In this document: piece by piece, positions 1 through 10,540 of the stretch | How the letters are laid out: every line of letters starts with the position of its first letter | Position numbering within the stretch: the stretch's first letter is position 1 | Assembly: GCA_029990175.1 (NCBI GenBank) | Contig: JARKIP010000005.1 | Span: 56,533,001-56,597,000 of the forward strand | Direction of reading: 5' to 3' | Origin: Petunia secreta | Taxonomy: Eukaryota > Streptophyta > Magnoliopsida > Solanales > Solanaceae | Length of the DNA: 64,000 nt | Program-made: the position numbers and the translations under genes | The notes under the pieces: generated by a model | What the model saw: the letters and a program-made list of their open reading frames with translations, nothing else | The model's database searches: none | What the model was told of the DNA's origin: nothing

Positions 1-274
1 TTTGAAAGGTGAAGGAAGGAGAAAAAGGGGGTAAGATGCGTAAAACTCTGTTTATATGCAAATTATTAACATGTGGCATGATTTTTTCTGAGAGACGCTG
101 CAGTCTAGAATATGAAAAGTTTGTCGTTTCAGGCTGAGAACCCTTTGGGCACTTTAGACAAAGTTGCTAATGGACTTTTGACATACTAGGGGTGTCAAGT
201 CTTTATATAATGCCTAAAGGATGGACGTGCCCTATGTGTCATCCCGTCTATCAAGCGGTCCTTTCTGCTTCTAA

Positions 275-480
275 TGGGCTTTTAATTCTTCTTCGGTTAC
301 CTTTTGTGCCTTTGAATAGCATTGAATTTTGAATGATTCCAACCGGTGAGGAATAAACGATTGTTCTTGATTCAATTTGGGCTTTTGATGGCCCTTCGGT
401 TACCGTTTGCACCTTTGAATAGCGTTGAACACATAATGATTCCAACCATTTAGAATAAATGGTCCACATTTGCACGTATG
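275..480. repeat. two-copy tandem duplication, about 103 bp unit
   Basis: Two neighbouring copies share CTTCGGTTACC, then CCTTTGAATAGC, then ATGATTCCAACC, with an offset of about 103 bp (copies start near 291 and 394). They are diverged by scattered substitutions. The short reading frames here are not supported as genes. Together with the next duplication this fills the left edge, which otherwise shows nothing recognisable between 1 and 1,440. Confidence 0.6.
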
Positions 481-599
481 GTCCTTAAATAAATGCGAAT
501 AAATCATGTTCAATACTCTTTGGGGGTCAAAAACCCATTCGGATTGTTTGAACAAGTTTTCCTATTAGAGAGCAAGTAGACTAATGATATGTCATGATG

Positions 600-1320
600 C
601 ATAGTCCTAGCTTCACCACTAAGAGTTGAGTTAACTAGACCAGGTTTAATTATCCTCCCAAGCAGACGACTCAGGAGCGGGAACGTCACGGACAAACTCG
701 ATTCCAATTCGTTCTCCCTAAAGGGCAATTTTATGAGGAAGAGGCAGTTATAAACACCATTTTTCAATGCAAAATTTTGAAGTTGCCAGGGGTGACGGGC
801 TGTATGAGTGGAATGCACATGTTCTCTAAAAATGTACAAGTTTTAAAAGATAGTGCACATGTTGAAATAGTTCACAAAATAAATTTAATAACGAGAAGGT
901 GTAAAAATAAAACAAAAGAAACAAGTTACTCTCGAGAAATAGGATAATTGAAGCAAGATAATATTGAAACACAAAAAGAATAATGAAATGAAACTGTTTA
1001 AAAAAGGGATTTAGCAAACGCATGGAGGATTTGAAAACCGTTGAAGCGTGGGATGTGATGCATTCTCCTAACATAAACTTCTAAGAGTGGATTTCTAGAG
1101 AAGGTTATATTATCCTCCCGGGCGGACAACCAAAGAGTGAGAACGTTTTGAATTGTTGGTTGTACTACGAACCAACTTTATTCCAAATCGTTCCCCCCTA
1201 AAGGGTGTTTTGAGAGTAGAACGACTGTGGGATCCACATAATCTTTGTGGTGTGTGTAACTGTAAACTTTCTATGAGTGGAGGAAGTATAGAGAGAATGG
1301 AGTTTTAATCCTGCAAAAGA
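600..1320. repeat. diverged tandem duplication, about 460 bp period
   Basis: A block with TATCCTCCC, a GAGAACG/GGGAACG core, then TTCC-AAT-CGTTC and CCCTAAAGGG occurs near 651 and again near 1,111, followed in both by CTATGAGTGG/GTATGAGTGG. This looks like an old local duplication of non-coding, probably transposon-derived DNA. No protein homology is visible. Confidence 0.5.
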
Positions 1321-1479
1321 AGAAAATAAAAAGTTAGTCTCGAAAAATGACAATAAAAGAAATAAGAGCAAAAAATCACCATATAAAATGTGTTATGGTT
1401 AGAACTTTGATATCTCCATTGGAATCGTCATTCTGTCAACACTCTTTTTTCCTAACCTGTTAGAGTTTGAAATAAGACT

Positions 1480-1700
1480 GGACTTAGTGGAACTCACGGG
1501 TAAGACTTGGAGTCGCCACCTAACATATTTTGTAACTAGGCATATTAGGCACTTACTTTGTTACTAGCCAATTTTAATGTTAACTCCGAAACTTGATCTA
1601 TGAACCGAACATTCTGTGTAATGATTCAAATTTACCCAAGAGGAAGGTGTTAGGCATCTTTCAGATTTCAGAAAGTATGGTTCCCAACAGACTAAACAAT
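1480..1700 (-). mobile_element. possible Ogre/Tat-type LTR-PBS fragment
   Basis: Read on the minus strand, the segment holds TAGGTGGCGACTCC near 1,505-1,520. The plus strand shows GAAGGTGTTAGGCATC near 1,641-1,656. I recall both phrases as common at LTR/primer-binding-site borders of large Tat/Ogre-like gypsy elements in dicots. No partner LTR or coding region is visible in the window, so this is a weak family assignment from memory. Confidence 0.3.
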
Positions 1701-1913
1701 TGGAATTAAAGTAAAATCAAGTAGAACAATTTCCACCAATATGCATCTTAAAATACATGTATTTTTCATTAAAATTAAATAAAAGGTTTTTCTTTCTAGT
1801 TGCTTTCTTCCTTAGCGAACTACCCCTAAAAAGGCCTCGCAATATTAAACCAATTGGTTAGTATGCCAAAAATAAATTAATAAAAATAAAATAAAATTTA
1901 AAAGAATGTAATA
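1701..1913. other. AT-rich spacer downstream of Ulp1 pseudogene
   Basis: AT-rich DNA without a recognisable gene or repeat. It lies just past the 3' end of the minus-strand Ulp1-like frame. Confidence 0.4.
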
Positions 1914-2700
1914 TTAAGAGTCACTTACAACAATCGAAGGCTCAATTGTCTCATAAAAGATGTCCACAACCCACTTCTTCCTGATATCTTCCATTGAACT
2001 ATTATTGAGGTACGTCATTAGAGTGTTGGCCAAGAGGTGCTCCATGTACATAATCGAATAACCCCCACACGCAGTTCCTATTTCGTTCTTTGGCAGATCT
2101 AATTTTCGTTCATAAGGCCACATATCCAAGTTCAAGATCTCTGCTGGCTAATGTTTGAATCTACCACAGCCTTGTATGAACTTTGGGAACATAAAATTTA
2201 TGGGTAAGATGAAAGGAGCAAATAAAACTTCACTATACACCCCCATGTTACAATCATAGAGCTTAATCTTGGCCTGCTCGATCAGAAAGACCGATGTGAC
2301 GTAATGCCTTTTGTCAAGATTCAGGACAGTAAAGACCCCTTCATCCCATCCCATTTACACCCACTAGGGTAAGGTATCCTTCCACTTGCATAATCAAGGA
2401 CCCCTTTCTCCAACTGCTTCACCTTCAAAGAATCTAGAAATAAAATTGACATTTCACCAGCCACCTTTAAAAAATCATTGTACGCTGCAGTTAAGAGCGT
2501 ACAAAAGTTCATATCCAAGATGAGATCGGTCTTGTCATTGTACCTGTGAAATTCCTTATGCATTTTCTGCATTGAGTTCAATATCTCATCAGTGTGATGT
2601 ATGATAATTGAAAGGAAAAGTTGAACATATACATGTAAGATGGTAATTAAAAAAAGAACTGACAATCTGGAGTCACATATTTGAGATATGTACACATCAC
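1914..2700 (-). pseudogene. Ulp1-like (C48) cysteine protease domain, broken, transposon-borne
   Basis: Three consecutive minus-strand frames make the C-terminal protease region of a plant Ulp1/DUF1985 protein. The right part (2,321-2,695) has the pre-catalytic region ending in LDYASGRIPYP. The middle (2,148-2,354) has the His strand (KRHYVTSVF) and the Asp strand (IKLYDC). The left (1,914-2,135) has the Cys box (GTACGGYSIMYME), where the usual Asp before Cys-Gly is Ala, and ends in a typical C-terminal helix. A frameshift separates the first two parts and an in-frame TAG near 2,136-2,147 the last two. Ulp1 domains cleave SUMO. In plants many copies are carried by Mutator-like elements, and the DUF1985 segment upstream on the same strand fits that. 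I infer a non-functional transposon gene. Confidence 0.7.
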
Positions 2701-2785
2701 TAATATGTGTACATATTCAACAGACATGTACACATAATTCATATGAGTAAACAACTTAAGTATATGTACATATAACTCAGCTTAG
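2685..2785. repeat. ATGTGTACACAT-type palindrome cluster (intron)
   Basis: Several overlapping near-palindromes of the form ATGTACACAT / ATGTGTACAT, about 20-30 bp apart, lie between two coding blocks of the Ulp1 pseudogene. The same motif recurs at 3,700-3,870, 5,490-5,640 and 29,560-29,715, always in non-coding gaps. Confidence 0.7.
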
Positions 2786-2820
2786 ACACAGAAAAGAGTA
2801 CCTGACTCTCTAGCCACTTG

Positions 2821-3660
2821 TGCATGAGGATTAACTCTTTGAAGTCCAGGTAGTTGTATTCATGATCCAGAAAATGGCGCTTCTCCTTGAATTTCTTTGC
2901 AATATATGCATAAAAAATAGCCTCATTTCTAGATAACCTGGTCTATAAATGTAAACCGGCAGTCTCACTTGCTCTTGAAGATTCGCAACCCTTAGTCTTG
3001 TCGCCCTTGCCCTTGTCGCCTTCGCTGCCCTTACCCTTGTCGCACTCGCAGAAACAAAAGGAGACATTTGTGCCCTGGAAGGGTACACAGTCCTCTTTGG
3101 TTTCTCCTCTGCACAAAGCTTCAAGAAATCAACATTTTCCTTCAATTCTTTCAATAATTTTTTTTCTTCCTCCTTTTCTTCCTTACATTCTGCACACAAA
3201 TTTCACATGCTACAGTCGTAGCTTCTAGAGGTTCCCTCATCAGCATTACCTTGAAAGCCACTAGAAATATCAGATAATCTATGGCCACCTCCACTAAAGT
3301 CCACACTCTCTAACTCCCTCATCTACAAAGTGCACATTCTCTCTACCAACTCCAACATCTCAAACATCTCCTCTTCTATCAATTTTCTTTAGTACCTCTC
3401 TTTGAACAACATTCCTGTCACCAAAATCTCAAAAATCTCTTGTTCTTGGAACAACATCCCTGTCACCAACAACTTCAACATCACCCAGCCTCAGTGCTGT
3501 CACACCCTCAAGCCTATCCATCAAGCAATTGATCAATTTTTCTTTCTCATCGGCAAACGATACCAACTTTATCATAAACTCCTTTTTCTTCTCCCATGGA
3601 GTAGGTACAAGACATGGGCTTACCACCTACAATCCCATCCCAACAAAAAGAAAAAATAAA
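2821..3660 (-). pseudogene. charged linker exons of the Ulp1/DUF1985 pseudogene
   Basis: The minus-strand frame 2,831-3,199 begins with a Lys/Glu-rich stretch (CKEEKEEEKKLLKELKENV) likely to form a coiled coil, followed by an Arg/Ala-rich repeat (RARATRLRVA). A second frame, 3,429-3,626, also reads on the minus strand. In plant DUF1985/Ulp1 proteins a low-complexity charged linker joins the two domains, and these blocks sit exactly between DUF1985 (4,640-5,440) and Ulp1 (1,914-2,700). Exon borders cannot be fixed and the frames do not join, so this is a decayed linker. Confidence is moderate because low-complexity sequence gives no family signature of its own. Confidence 0.4.
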
Positions 3661-3699
3661 AATCAACCCAAGAATCCTACGGATAAATAAAACATCTAA

Positions 3700-3870
3700 C
3701 AAATGTGTACACATAATAAACATGTGTACATATAACAGAAATATGTACATATAAGTAATATGTGTGATATATGTACACATTTTACTTGTGTATACACATA
3801 TAGGTAATATATGTACACCTATAAACTATGTGTACACACATACTCAGATGTGTAAACATCTAATGGACAA
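3700..3870. repeat. ATGTGTACACAT-type palindrome cluster (intron)
   Basis: The densest cluster of the left unit: at least seven copies of ATGTGTACACAT or one-to-two-base variants within about 160 bp, for example ATGTGTACACATA near 3,703 and ATGTGTACACACAT near 3,829. It lies between linker exons and DUF1985. Confidence 0.75.
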
Positions 3871-3905
3871 TAACCAAAAAATACTAACCTGGTTATCAGC
3901 ACGAC

Positions 3906-4614
3906 GAAGGGGTGGGCATTCGGTCGGTTCGGTTCGGTTCGGTTTAAGACATTTCGGTTTGGTTTTTCGATTTTCGGTTTGGTAATGTTAGAAACAAAAA
4001 TCAAACCAAAATTAATTCGGTTTGGTTTGGTTTTTAAGAATTTGGTTCGGTTTAGTAGTTTGGTTTTCACATATAAACTAATATGAAAAAATCAGTATTT
4101 TTCAATTGTATGCCCGAAGAAGAATAAGTAAAATAGAAAATCAAAGTTAGCAGTTGAAAATAAACAATTTAGCTAAACATATCTTGCAGTAGTTTAGATT
4201 ACTGACATGAAAATCGCACTTGGTACGTACTGGTGCAAACTAAAATATTAAACACTTAGATTCATGATATTAACTACTGGTAAGTACATGGTAAGCTTAC
4301 TGCTTAGTGGACTGGAGATATTATTATGACCTTTTGTACTTTAGTTGACAAAGTTAGAAAGCATATATTAGGCCTGGTAGCCTTGACTACTTACTATATA
4401 AGAAAAGTTGTGAATATATATATATATATATATAAATTTAGTGCTTTGGTTTGGTTCGGTTTGTCACCATACCAAACCAAAACCAAACTGTAAAACTAAA
4501 ATTTTTAAATTGTAAAACAAAACACAAACTAAAAATCAGAAAACCAAAAATTGAATTAAATTTTTTTTTTGGTTCTGTTGGTTTTTTCGGTTTGGTTCGG
4601 TTTGTGCCACCCCT
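3906..4614. mobile_element. hAT-like MITE with CGGTT-rich ends
   Basis: The block starts with AGGGGTGGGCA and ends with TGCCACCCCTA, a short terminal inverted repeat like that of small non-autonomous hAT elements. Inside each end lies a run of CGGTTCGGTTTGG words reading in the same direction at both ends, so the inversion covers only the outermost bases. The middle is AT-rich with an (AT)n run near 4,416-4,434. No clear 8-bp target duplication is seen (flanks CACGACGA and AATCCACC). It sits in an intron of the Ulp1/DUF1985 pseudogene. Confidence 0.55.
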
Positions 4615-4639
4615 AAATCCACCTTAGCATCCTTGGCTT

Positions 4640-5440
4640 TGTACGCATGTCCTGAAAGTCCCGGTGCTGAAGTTATGGAATGACTTCATATACCCAGTAA
4701 ATAAATGCCCAGGGGAAGCCATAGAGGTTGTATCCCTTCATCTCTACATCCATAGGCTTGAGTAGGTACTGAATTGTCAACTCAAAGCTCTTTCTACCCC
4801 AAGGATACTTGGTGAAATATATGGTGGGCCTGGAAGCTATGTAGACAAATTCAGGATCAACAATTGTACACACATCCTTTGAACATAAAATTGAGTGTGA
4901 AAACCAAGTCAGGAAAAGTCGATTCTTCGTTCTCATATCTAGCAAACTTTTAGTGATCACTTTCGGGAGTTCACTTTCTGATACAGCCTTCTTTCCTGCA
5001 TGCTCGATTAACCTAACCCATATATTTCCCCCATCCTTTTCACCTCAGCCATATGTTCTTTTTATCGGGGTACTCATGGCATAGTAATCGAGTCATCATT
5101 AAAAATTCATTAAGCGCAAACTGAGCTGGAAGTCCATTAAATTTAACCCATAGCTCTTTGGTCTTCTTGAGAGTTATCATATAGAATCAAAGCCCATGCA
5201 ATAATCTTAAAGGAAAGATAGCTTTGTCACTCAGTCCCAACATGTTCCTAAAAACAGAACCTTTAAATTCATCCACAAGCTCTAAATTGGTCAAGGCATC
5301 TCAAAACTTCTTCATTTCCCTATAAAGGGAGGATCTTTGTGAAACCTTCACCACTGTAAACTCACCATGTTCATCCATAAACGTCCTGAGATTGATATTA
5401 GTATGATAAGTCATAGCGACCTTAGGGACCATGTCCTCGA
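4640..5440 (-). pseudogene. DUF1985 domain of the Ulp1/DUF1985 pseudogene
   Basis: Minus-strand peptides at 5,150-5,440 match the first half of DUF1985 (a serine-rich segment leading to FKGSVFRNMLGL, then KELWVKFNGLPAQFALNEF, normally GKPARFSLREF). The frame 4,673-4,960 carries the second half: KYPWGRKSFELTI followed by YNLYGFPWAFIYWVYEVIP, a strongly conserved ending of this domain. Stops and frameshifts lie between the parts. The function of DUF1985 is unknown. It is found almost only in transposon-borne plant proteins together with Ulp1. The fold assignment is firm, and the gene is dead. Confidence 0.65.
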
Positions 5441-5489
5441 CCTACAAATGATTAAGAGAAGTTGATTAAATACGTTTGTTCAAAAATCG

Positions 5490-5640
5490 ACTATGATGTG
5501 TACACATCATTTATATATGTATATATATTGCAGATGTGCAAGAGTTTTTACATATCGAGCCAGAATGTTTACACATGGAAGGTATGTGTACATATCCATT
5601 ATATATGTACACATAAATAGTATAAGTGCACATAAACACT
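5490..5640. repeat. ATGTGTACACAT-type palindrome cluster (intron)
   Basis: Copies such as GATGTGTACACATC near 5,499 and GTATGTGTACATAT near 5,581 lie between the DUF1985 block and a short acidic coding block. Confidence 0.7.
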
Positions 5641-5710
5641 TACCTTTTCTAGGACTAGCTCTCCTAATTCAACAGCATCAACTTCATCTGACTCAATCTT
5701 CCCTGATTCA
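5641..5710 (-). pseudogene. short acidic exon upstream of DUF1985
   Basis: On the minus strand this segment reads as an acidic peptide (ESDEVDAVELGELVLEK) followed by a possible splice donor (AAGGTAAGTG). It would be the 5' neighbour of the DUF1985 exon. It is cut at 5,710 by the LTR of Tat element A, so the N-terminus was displaced to the other side of the nest. This is an inference from reading direction and composition. Confidence 0.35.
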
Positions 5711-6188
5711 TGTTTATGCCTAAAATCGGTCACCTAGGTTGAATAATTAATTAAGAATGATATCACAAGCAATACAATAAATACGATAGAAAAGTAAATA
5801 AGTAAAAGAGAGAAATCATGAGCAAGTTAAGTAAAGTAGTCTTATTCTTTGAGAATAGCCGGATCCTGTGGTGAATCGCATTGATGTATAGTACAATGTA
5901 AGGAGGGGTAGTAGTGGATACCCTGTCCTAATGAAGGTAAAGTATAAACACTAATAAGGCTATGACATATAACTCAAGGCGATGGTGTATAAGAAACCCT
6001 AACTAGGAGACAGTAACCCTAAAGTGACAGGATTTATGCCTTTTGTCCTACGCCCGTACCGCCTGAACGGTCGTAACTCATAGAACGGGCATGTATCCTT
6101 TGCGCCTGGTGACTTATAGGATAACTATAGTCTTGCCAGCTAGACTCACATCCCAGGTAATAGTAGGTGGCGTATGTTCGCCCACACA
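5711..6188 (-). mobile_element. Tat element A, 3' LTR
   Basis: On the plus strand the LTR runs from TGTTTATGCC to CCCACACA, the same ends as the LTR copies starting at 8,696, 14,683 and 18,566. Element orientation is minus, shown by gag on the minus strand and by a primer-binding site next to the LTR at 18,566. It interrupts the Ulp1/DUF1985 pseudogene at ATTCA (5,706-5,710). The right-hand target copy is lost. Confidence 0.75.
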
Positions 6189-6602
6189 GTCAGTCCTCCC
6201 ACTTACTGAATACTGACACGAGCAGTCAGGAAGTGAAAGAAGCGTGATAGGAGAGGTAAAGGTGTGACTGTACCGACACTCATCCCCTGCCTCTTCGCAT
6301 GCATTGCATTAAATAAAAATCCCTTTAGTACGATGACGTGTCCCTCTTCGATTGGAGGGGTGTTCCGCGTATCTTCCCAATGCTGCTGATGCTTTGTTCA
6401 TATCCGTAATTATGGAGATTCACATTATGTTACCTACAGTAATCATAATTATGATCTCATGTGACCGTGATCATTCAACTTCTCATTCAAGCAACCCTCG
6501 AAGATGCTTTTATATATATTGTAAACATAGAGATTTACTCATCAGTCTCCAAGGAATTTCAAGAACTTCCCTCAGAAAAAGAAACATTCTTTTATTTTTG
6601 TC
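6189..6602 (+). promoter_or_regulatory. leader of the antisense reading unit and polypurine tract region of Tat A
   Basis: Just inside the LTR the plus strand is pyrimidine-rich (CCTCCCACTT), so on the minus strand it is the expected polypurine tract before a 3' LTR. Further right an AT-rich TATA-like stretch (TATATATATT, 6,511-6,520) lies about 90 bp before the plus-strand ATG at 6,603. The homologous place in element B also has a TATA box (9,478-9,485). I infer a promoter for the antisense unit. Confidence 0.35.
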
Positions 6603-8695
6603 ATGGCACAAGGACCAAATTTCCTCCCTGACAACTTCAGAGCCCAAAATTATCTCCCTTCCTCCATCAGTTTCGAAGGCAATGGCCGCATGCATGGCCA
6701 AACTCCTAAAAAGGATGGCGATAATAAAAATTTCTCCATAGAATACTATCCTTTTGCAGTTGTGAGGAATGATCTAATGCGCATCAGGTACGAGTGTAAG
6801 TGGCCAGAATTAGTTGACATCATTGTCCCTGAAACTGAGGAAAGAATTTCTACTCACCGGGCCGGTTATTCGATGGTCCATACATACCCTTTCACTCTAT
6901 ATCTCAATAAGCGTGTTCACACAATTGTTGAGGAGATATGCCGCCGGTATAACATCTGTTTGGGCTAAATTAGCCATTCTGCTCGGCGTCTAGTGACCGT
7001 GGTGACTCATCTGGCTAATTATGCTCAAGTTGCATTCACCTTCAGACATCTTTTGACTTTTCTTCTCCCCATTTTCAGCGAGGATTCCAAAGACCGCGAC
7101 TGGGTCTACAAATACGTTGCTGTATAAATGGCCAACATAGTTTCCTCTCTTCCCTTCCCAAAGGTCTTCAACAGAAAGTGTAAGTTCTTATGAACCCTTC
7201 CATATTCCTTGATGATATCCACTTCTTGGAATTGATTTCCATTTTTCTTAGTGAATCCTGTGATTGCTATTTTGCTGAGGCACGATGAGTTGACGACGTG
7301 GGTCATGACGATCTTTGTAAGGAACCACTCTGAGACTTTGACCTTCACTACCCTGGCTAGTGCGAATGGTAGACCTTGGTAATTTAGTTTTAGCAAATTT
7401 TCATCTTGAATCTTCCAATGTCCTTATTAACTCCATTTTTCCTCAGGATTTTCTCACCATGAAATGCCCCTGCTTAAAGAGATCAAGATTGCTACCCTCT
7501 ACATTGCTCCTCTGCCTGACGTGCAGGCCTTTGGTGGGAGAATCTTGGAAAGAGCGAGCAGTTCACGCTTTTTAAAGAGGAAAAGACCATCCAGATCTAC
7601 TAGTGTGGTGGCTGCCAGCAAACCCCTGGTATTTCCAACGCTGAGGGTGAAGTCCTCCAAATGTCCGTGCCTGAAGATGTTGAGACCACTCCAATTGCTT
7701 CTACTGAATGTGGTATGTCTACGTGAAAGCATATGCACTTGATAGAAGAGACCCGCGGAGCTGAAGCAGAAGCCGACGTGGAAGATGGAGCGGCAAGGCC
7801 ACATGCCTCCTCTGAGCCTCAACCGCTAGATTAGAAGTCTGCTTCTAGTCGTGTAATTGTGCTTTACCCATGTACTCCATATGTTGATGCACCTCTTCCA
7901 TGTTAAGAATCCTTCGTGTTGACTCCTGTCCCTGAGTACTAACTCCTTCCAATGCCGTCCTGGCAAGGAAGTGGCTGTGGATACTGTGCATCAACCCGTG
8001 AATGGAGCTCGTGAGGTTTTCATCCCTATCGTTGCGGGAGTTTAAGGGTTGCGACAGATCATACCGCCGAGTTCGTCAGACCCGCTAAACAGGGTCACCT
8101 TTCTAGTTATAATTCTTGTGAGCTGCTTCAGGTTGCCGCAGCATGCTCCCTTTGGGTAAGTTCTTTCTTCATTATTTGATAAATCACAACTTTGTCTTCT
8201 CTCGCCGAATGCTTATTCTACAAATCGTCCAGGGGTTTTTTGTGTACCATGAGATACTCCACCGAGGGGGCCTAGAAGGAAGTCTTCCTGAGGAGGTAGA
8301 AGCCTTGCACAGGCAAGTCGGCAATTTTAAAACCGTTCGTGGAGAAGGTTGAAGAATTGAAAGGAGAGCTCAAGACCACTCGTGAAGCTTATTATATGAA
8401 ATCTTTAAAAATCAGAAACTTGGACAAACCAATGAGGTTCGCAAGCACAAGCAGGCTGTTGAGACTCTCAAATCTTCCCTCACGAATGCCCAAGTCTCAG
8501 AGCAACTACATCGGAGCAATGTGAACCGCCTGGAAGCGATTGTGGAGGAACTGCTGTGAAAGCTGTCTGGTGTGGAGGAGAGCCTTTCTGCTTTCCTTCA
8601 GGATGAGAATGATAGGCTGAAGAGCAAAGTTGCGTCGCTGGAAAGGACACGTGATGAACAGGTGAATGCCTTGAACACTCGTTGCTGTTTATGCC
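6603..8695 (+). pseudogene. Tat element A antisense ORF, N-terminal and middle part (putative gypsy-type transposon domain)
   Basis: The frame opens at 6,603 and reads 121 codons to a stop, then continues in degenerate form. The part near residues 60-130 (MRIRYECKWPELVDIIVPE, ERISTHRAGYSMVHTYPFTL, then an RYNI-type segment) resembles the plant 'putative gypsy type transposon' family, which occurs on the strand opposite to gag-pol in some Tat elements (compare Grande gene23 and the extra ORFs of Retand). From about 8,340 it becomes a coiled-coil-like region rich in Glu, Lys and Leu, ending near QVNALNTRC at the junction with element B. The continuation is at 15,190-15,508. Function unknown. 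At least two stops and several frameshifts make it a pseudogene. Confidence 0.5.
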
Positions 8696-9190
8696 TAAAT
8701 TTGTATGTCTAGGTTAAACAATTAATTATGAATGAGGTCACAAACAATACAGTATATTACGATGGAAAAAGTAAGTAAATACGATGAAAGTAAAGACAAG
8801 TAATTAAGCAAGAAATAATAGAGAAAGCAAAGTAATTCTTATTCCTTGAGAGTAGTCGACTTCAGTGGCAAATTGTGTCTTGTCTACAATACAATGTAAG
8901 GAGGGATATTTATAGTAGTGATTCCCAGTCCTAAATAAGGTAAAATACAAAGACTAATAAGGCCATGGGCCTACAACTCAAGGCGGTGGTATACTAAACC
9001 CGAACTAGGAGACTGTAAACCCTAGGCAGCGGGATGTGTGCCTTGCGCCCTATGACCAAACCGCCTAAACAGTTATTGGCTCCAGGAGTAGGCGTATATC
9101 CTCAGTGCCTGGTGACTTGTAGGATAAGTCTAGTCTCGACAGCTGGACTTGTATCCCCATATCAATAGGTGGCATATTTTATCCCACACA
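8696..9190 (-). mobile_element. Tat element B, 3' LTR
   Basis: Plus-strand ends TGTTTATGCC and CCCACACA match the LTR of element A. Next to it (9,191-9,210) the plus strand is GTGAGTCCCTCCACTTTCT, so the minus strand has AGAAAGTGGAGGGA, a good polypurine tract for a minus-oriented element. Confidence 0.75.
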
Positions 9191-9576
9191 GTGAGTCCCT
9201 CCACTTTCTGAGTGCTGACGCAAGTAGTCAAGAAGTGAAAGCAGCGTGGATGTGAAAAGATATCTCACTGGTTCCTTGATAATCACATTCTCTTTGACTA
9301 AGAATGATATTGATCTCTTCAAGAACTTCGCATGCTTCCTTCTGATTGGCTGATACCGATCCCATGCACCTTTTCAAGAACTGCCATTAACTGCTCCGAA
9401 TCATTTTTATATCTTCAGCAATAATGACGCTTGACTGTTTTGTGCTCTATCTTTATCCTTTTCTGCCTATAAATAGAGACTTTATGATAATGAAAAATTC
9501 ACAAACTCTTCCTCAAAAAATACTTCTCTTCTTTAATAGTTTCTTAAGATAGCGAGAAACTTTTCTTCTTTAAAAA
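9191..9576 (+). promoter_or_regulatory. putative promoter of antisense unit in Tat B
   Basis: A TATAAATA box at 9,478-9,485 lies about 92 bp before the first plus-strand ATG (9,577), with a CT-rich leader between. The same arrangement (AT-rich box, CT-rich leader, ATG) appears in element A at 6,511-6,603 although the sequences have diverged. I infer RNA polymerase II initiation on the plus strand. Confidence 0.4.
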
Positions 9577-10540
9577 ATGTTCGCGTTTGATCCAGGGTCG
9601 ATATTTCCAGAAAATCTTCTTCATTCCGAATGGATGTTGCATGAAGGAGGAAATCCTCCTGCAATTAGCTCTTTTTCTTTCTTTGTCCATAAGAAAACGG
9701 ATGAAGTTCCCCTAATCATGAAGTTTGATCGGGATTCTAACCATGTCCTTCGGGATGTCTTTATTATTTTACGTGCACTGATTATGGTGCACTTATCTTC
9801 TAATATAGCAGTTGTTGTGATATTCTTCTTGTCATGCGGGGTCAGGATGCTTAGCCCTTTTAGCTTCTGTGCAGCGTCTCCGCCAGGATACTCGTGTGTC
9901 AAGGCCGCTCCTTCAATGGCACCGGGTTGGGGATCCACTGCTTGGCTCCATTTCATGGCATGCAAGAGGATTTAGCTTCACAGCGGCGAGTGATGAAGGT
10001 GTCACTGAGCTTCAGAGTCCTCCGTGGTTCATGGCTTTCACCTTGGTTATCTGCTTCAGCTGAACCGCTATTGTAACGCTCCATCGACCGTTGGCTATGG
10101 GACAGTTACCTATTTTTCTTTCTTTTTCCATGAGAAAACTAATGAAGTTATCCTAATTACGAAGTTTGATTGGGATTCTAACGATTTCCTTCGAGATGTC
10201 TTCATTGTTTCACATGCAATGATTACGGTGCACTCATCTTCTAGCATAGCGGTCGTTGTGATATTCTTTTTGTCATGTGGGGTCAGGACGCTTAGCCCTT
10301 TCAGCTTCTATACGGCGTCTCTGCCATGATACTCATGTGTCAAGGCCGCTCTTTCAATGGCACCTGGCTGGTGATCCACTGCTTGGCTCTATTTCATGGC
10401 ATGCAAGAGGATTTTTCTTTATAGCAGCGGTGTCACTTAGCTTCGGAGTCCTCCATAGTTAATGGCTTTCACCTTGGTTATCTGGTTCAACTGAATCACT
10501 ATTGTAACGCTCCATCGGCCGTTCGTTGTGGGACACCCGA
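9577..10540 (+). pseudogene. Tat B antisense unit with internal 440-bp tandem duplication
   Basis: The plus-strand frame 9,577-9,975 (132 codons) opens after the TATA box. It is followed by a second copy of its own sequence: the word CCATAAGAAAAC near 9,687 returns as CCATGAGAAAAC near 10,128, and ATTCTTCTTGTCATGCGGGG returns about 440 bp later. The copies differ at many positions, so the duplication is old. No domain is recognised, and the coiled-coil C-terminus seen in element A is absent. The downstream region 10,840-11,700 is shared with element A. Confidence 0.5.

Noticed and set aside
3402..3985. Plus-strand frames at 3,402-3,659 and 3,764-3,985
   Set aside because: Low-complexity shadows of the minus-strand linker and of the palindrome cluster.
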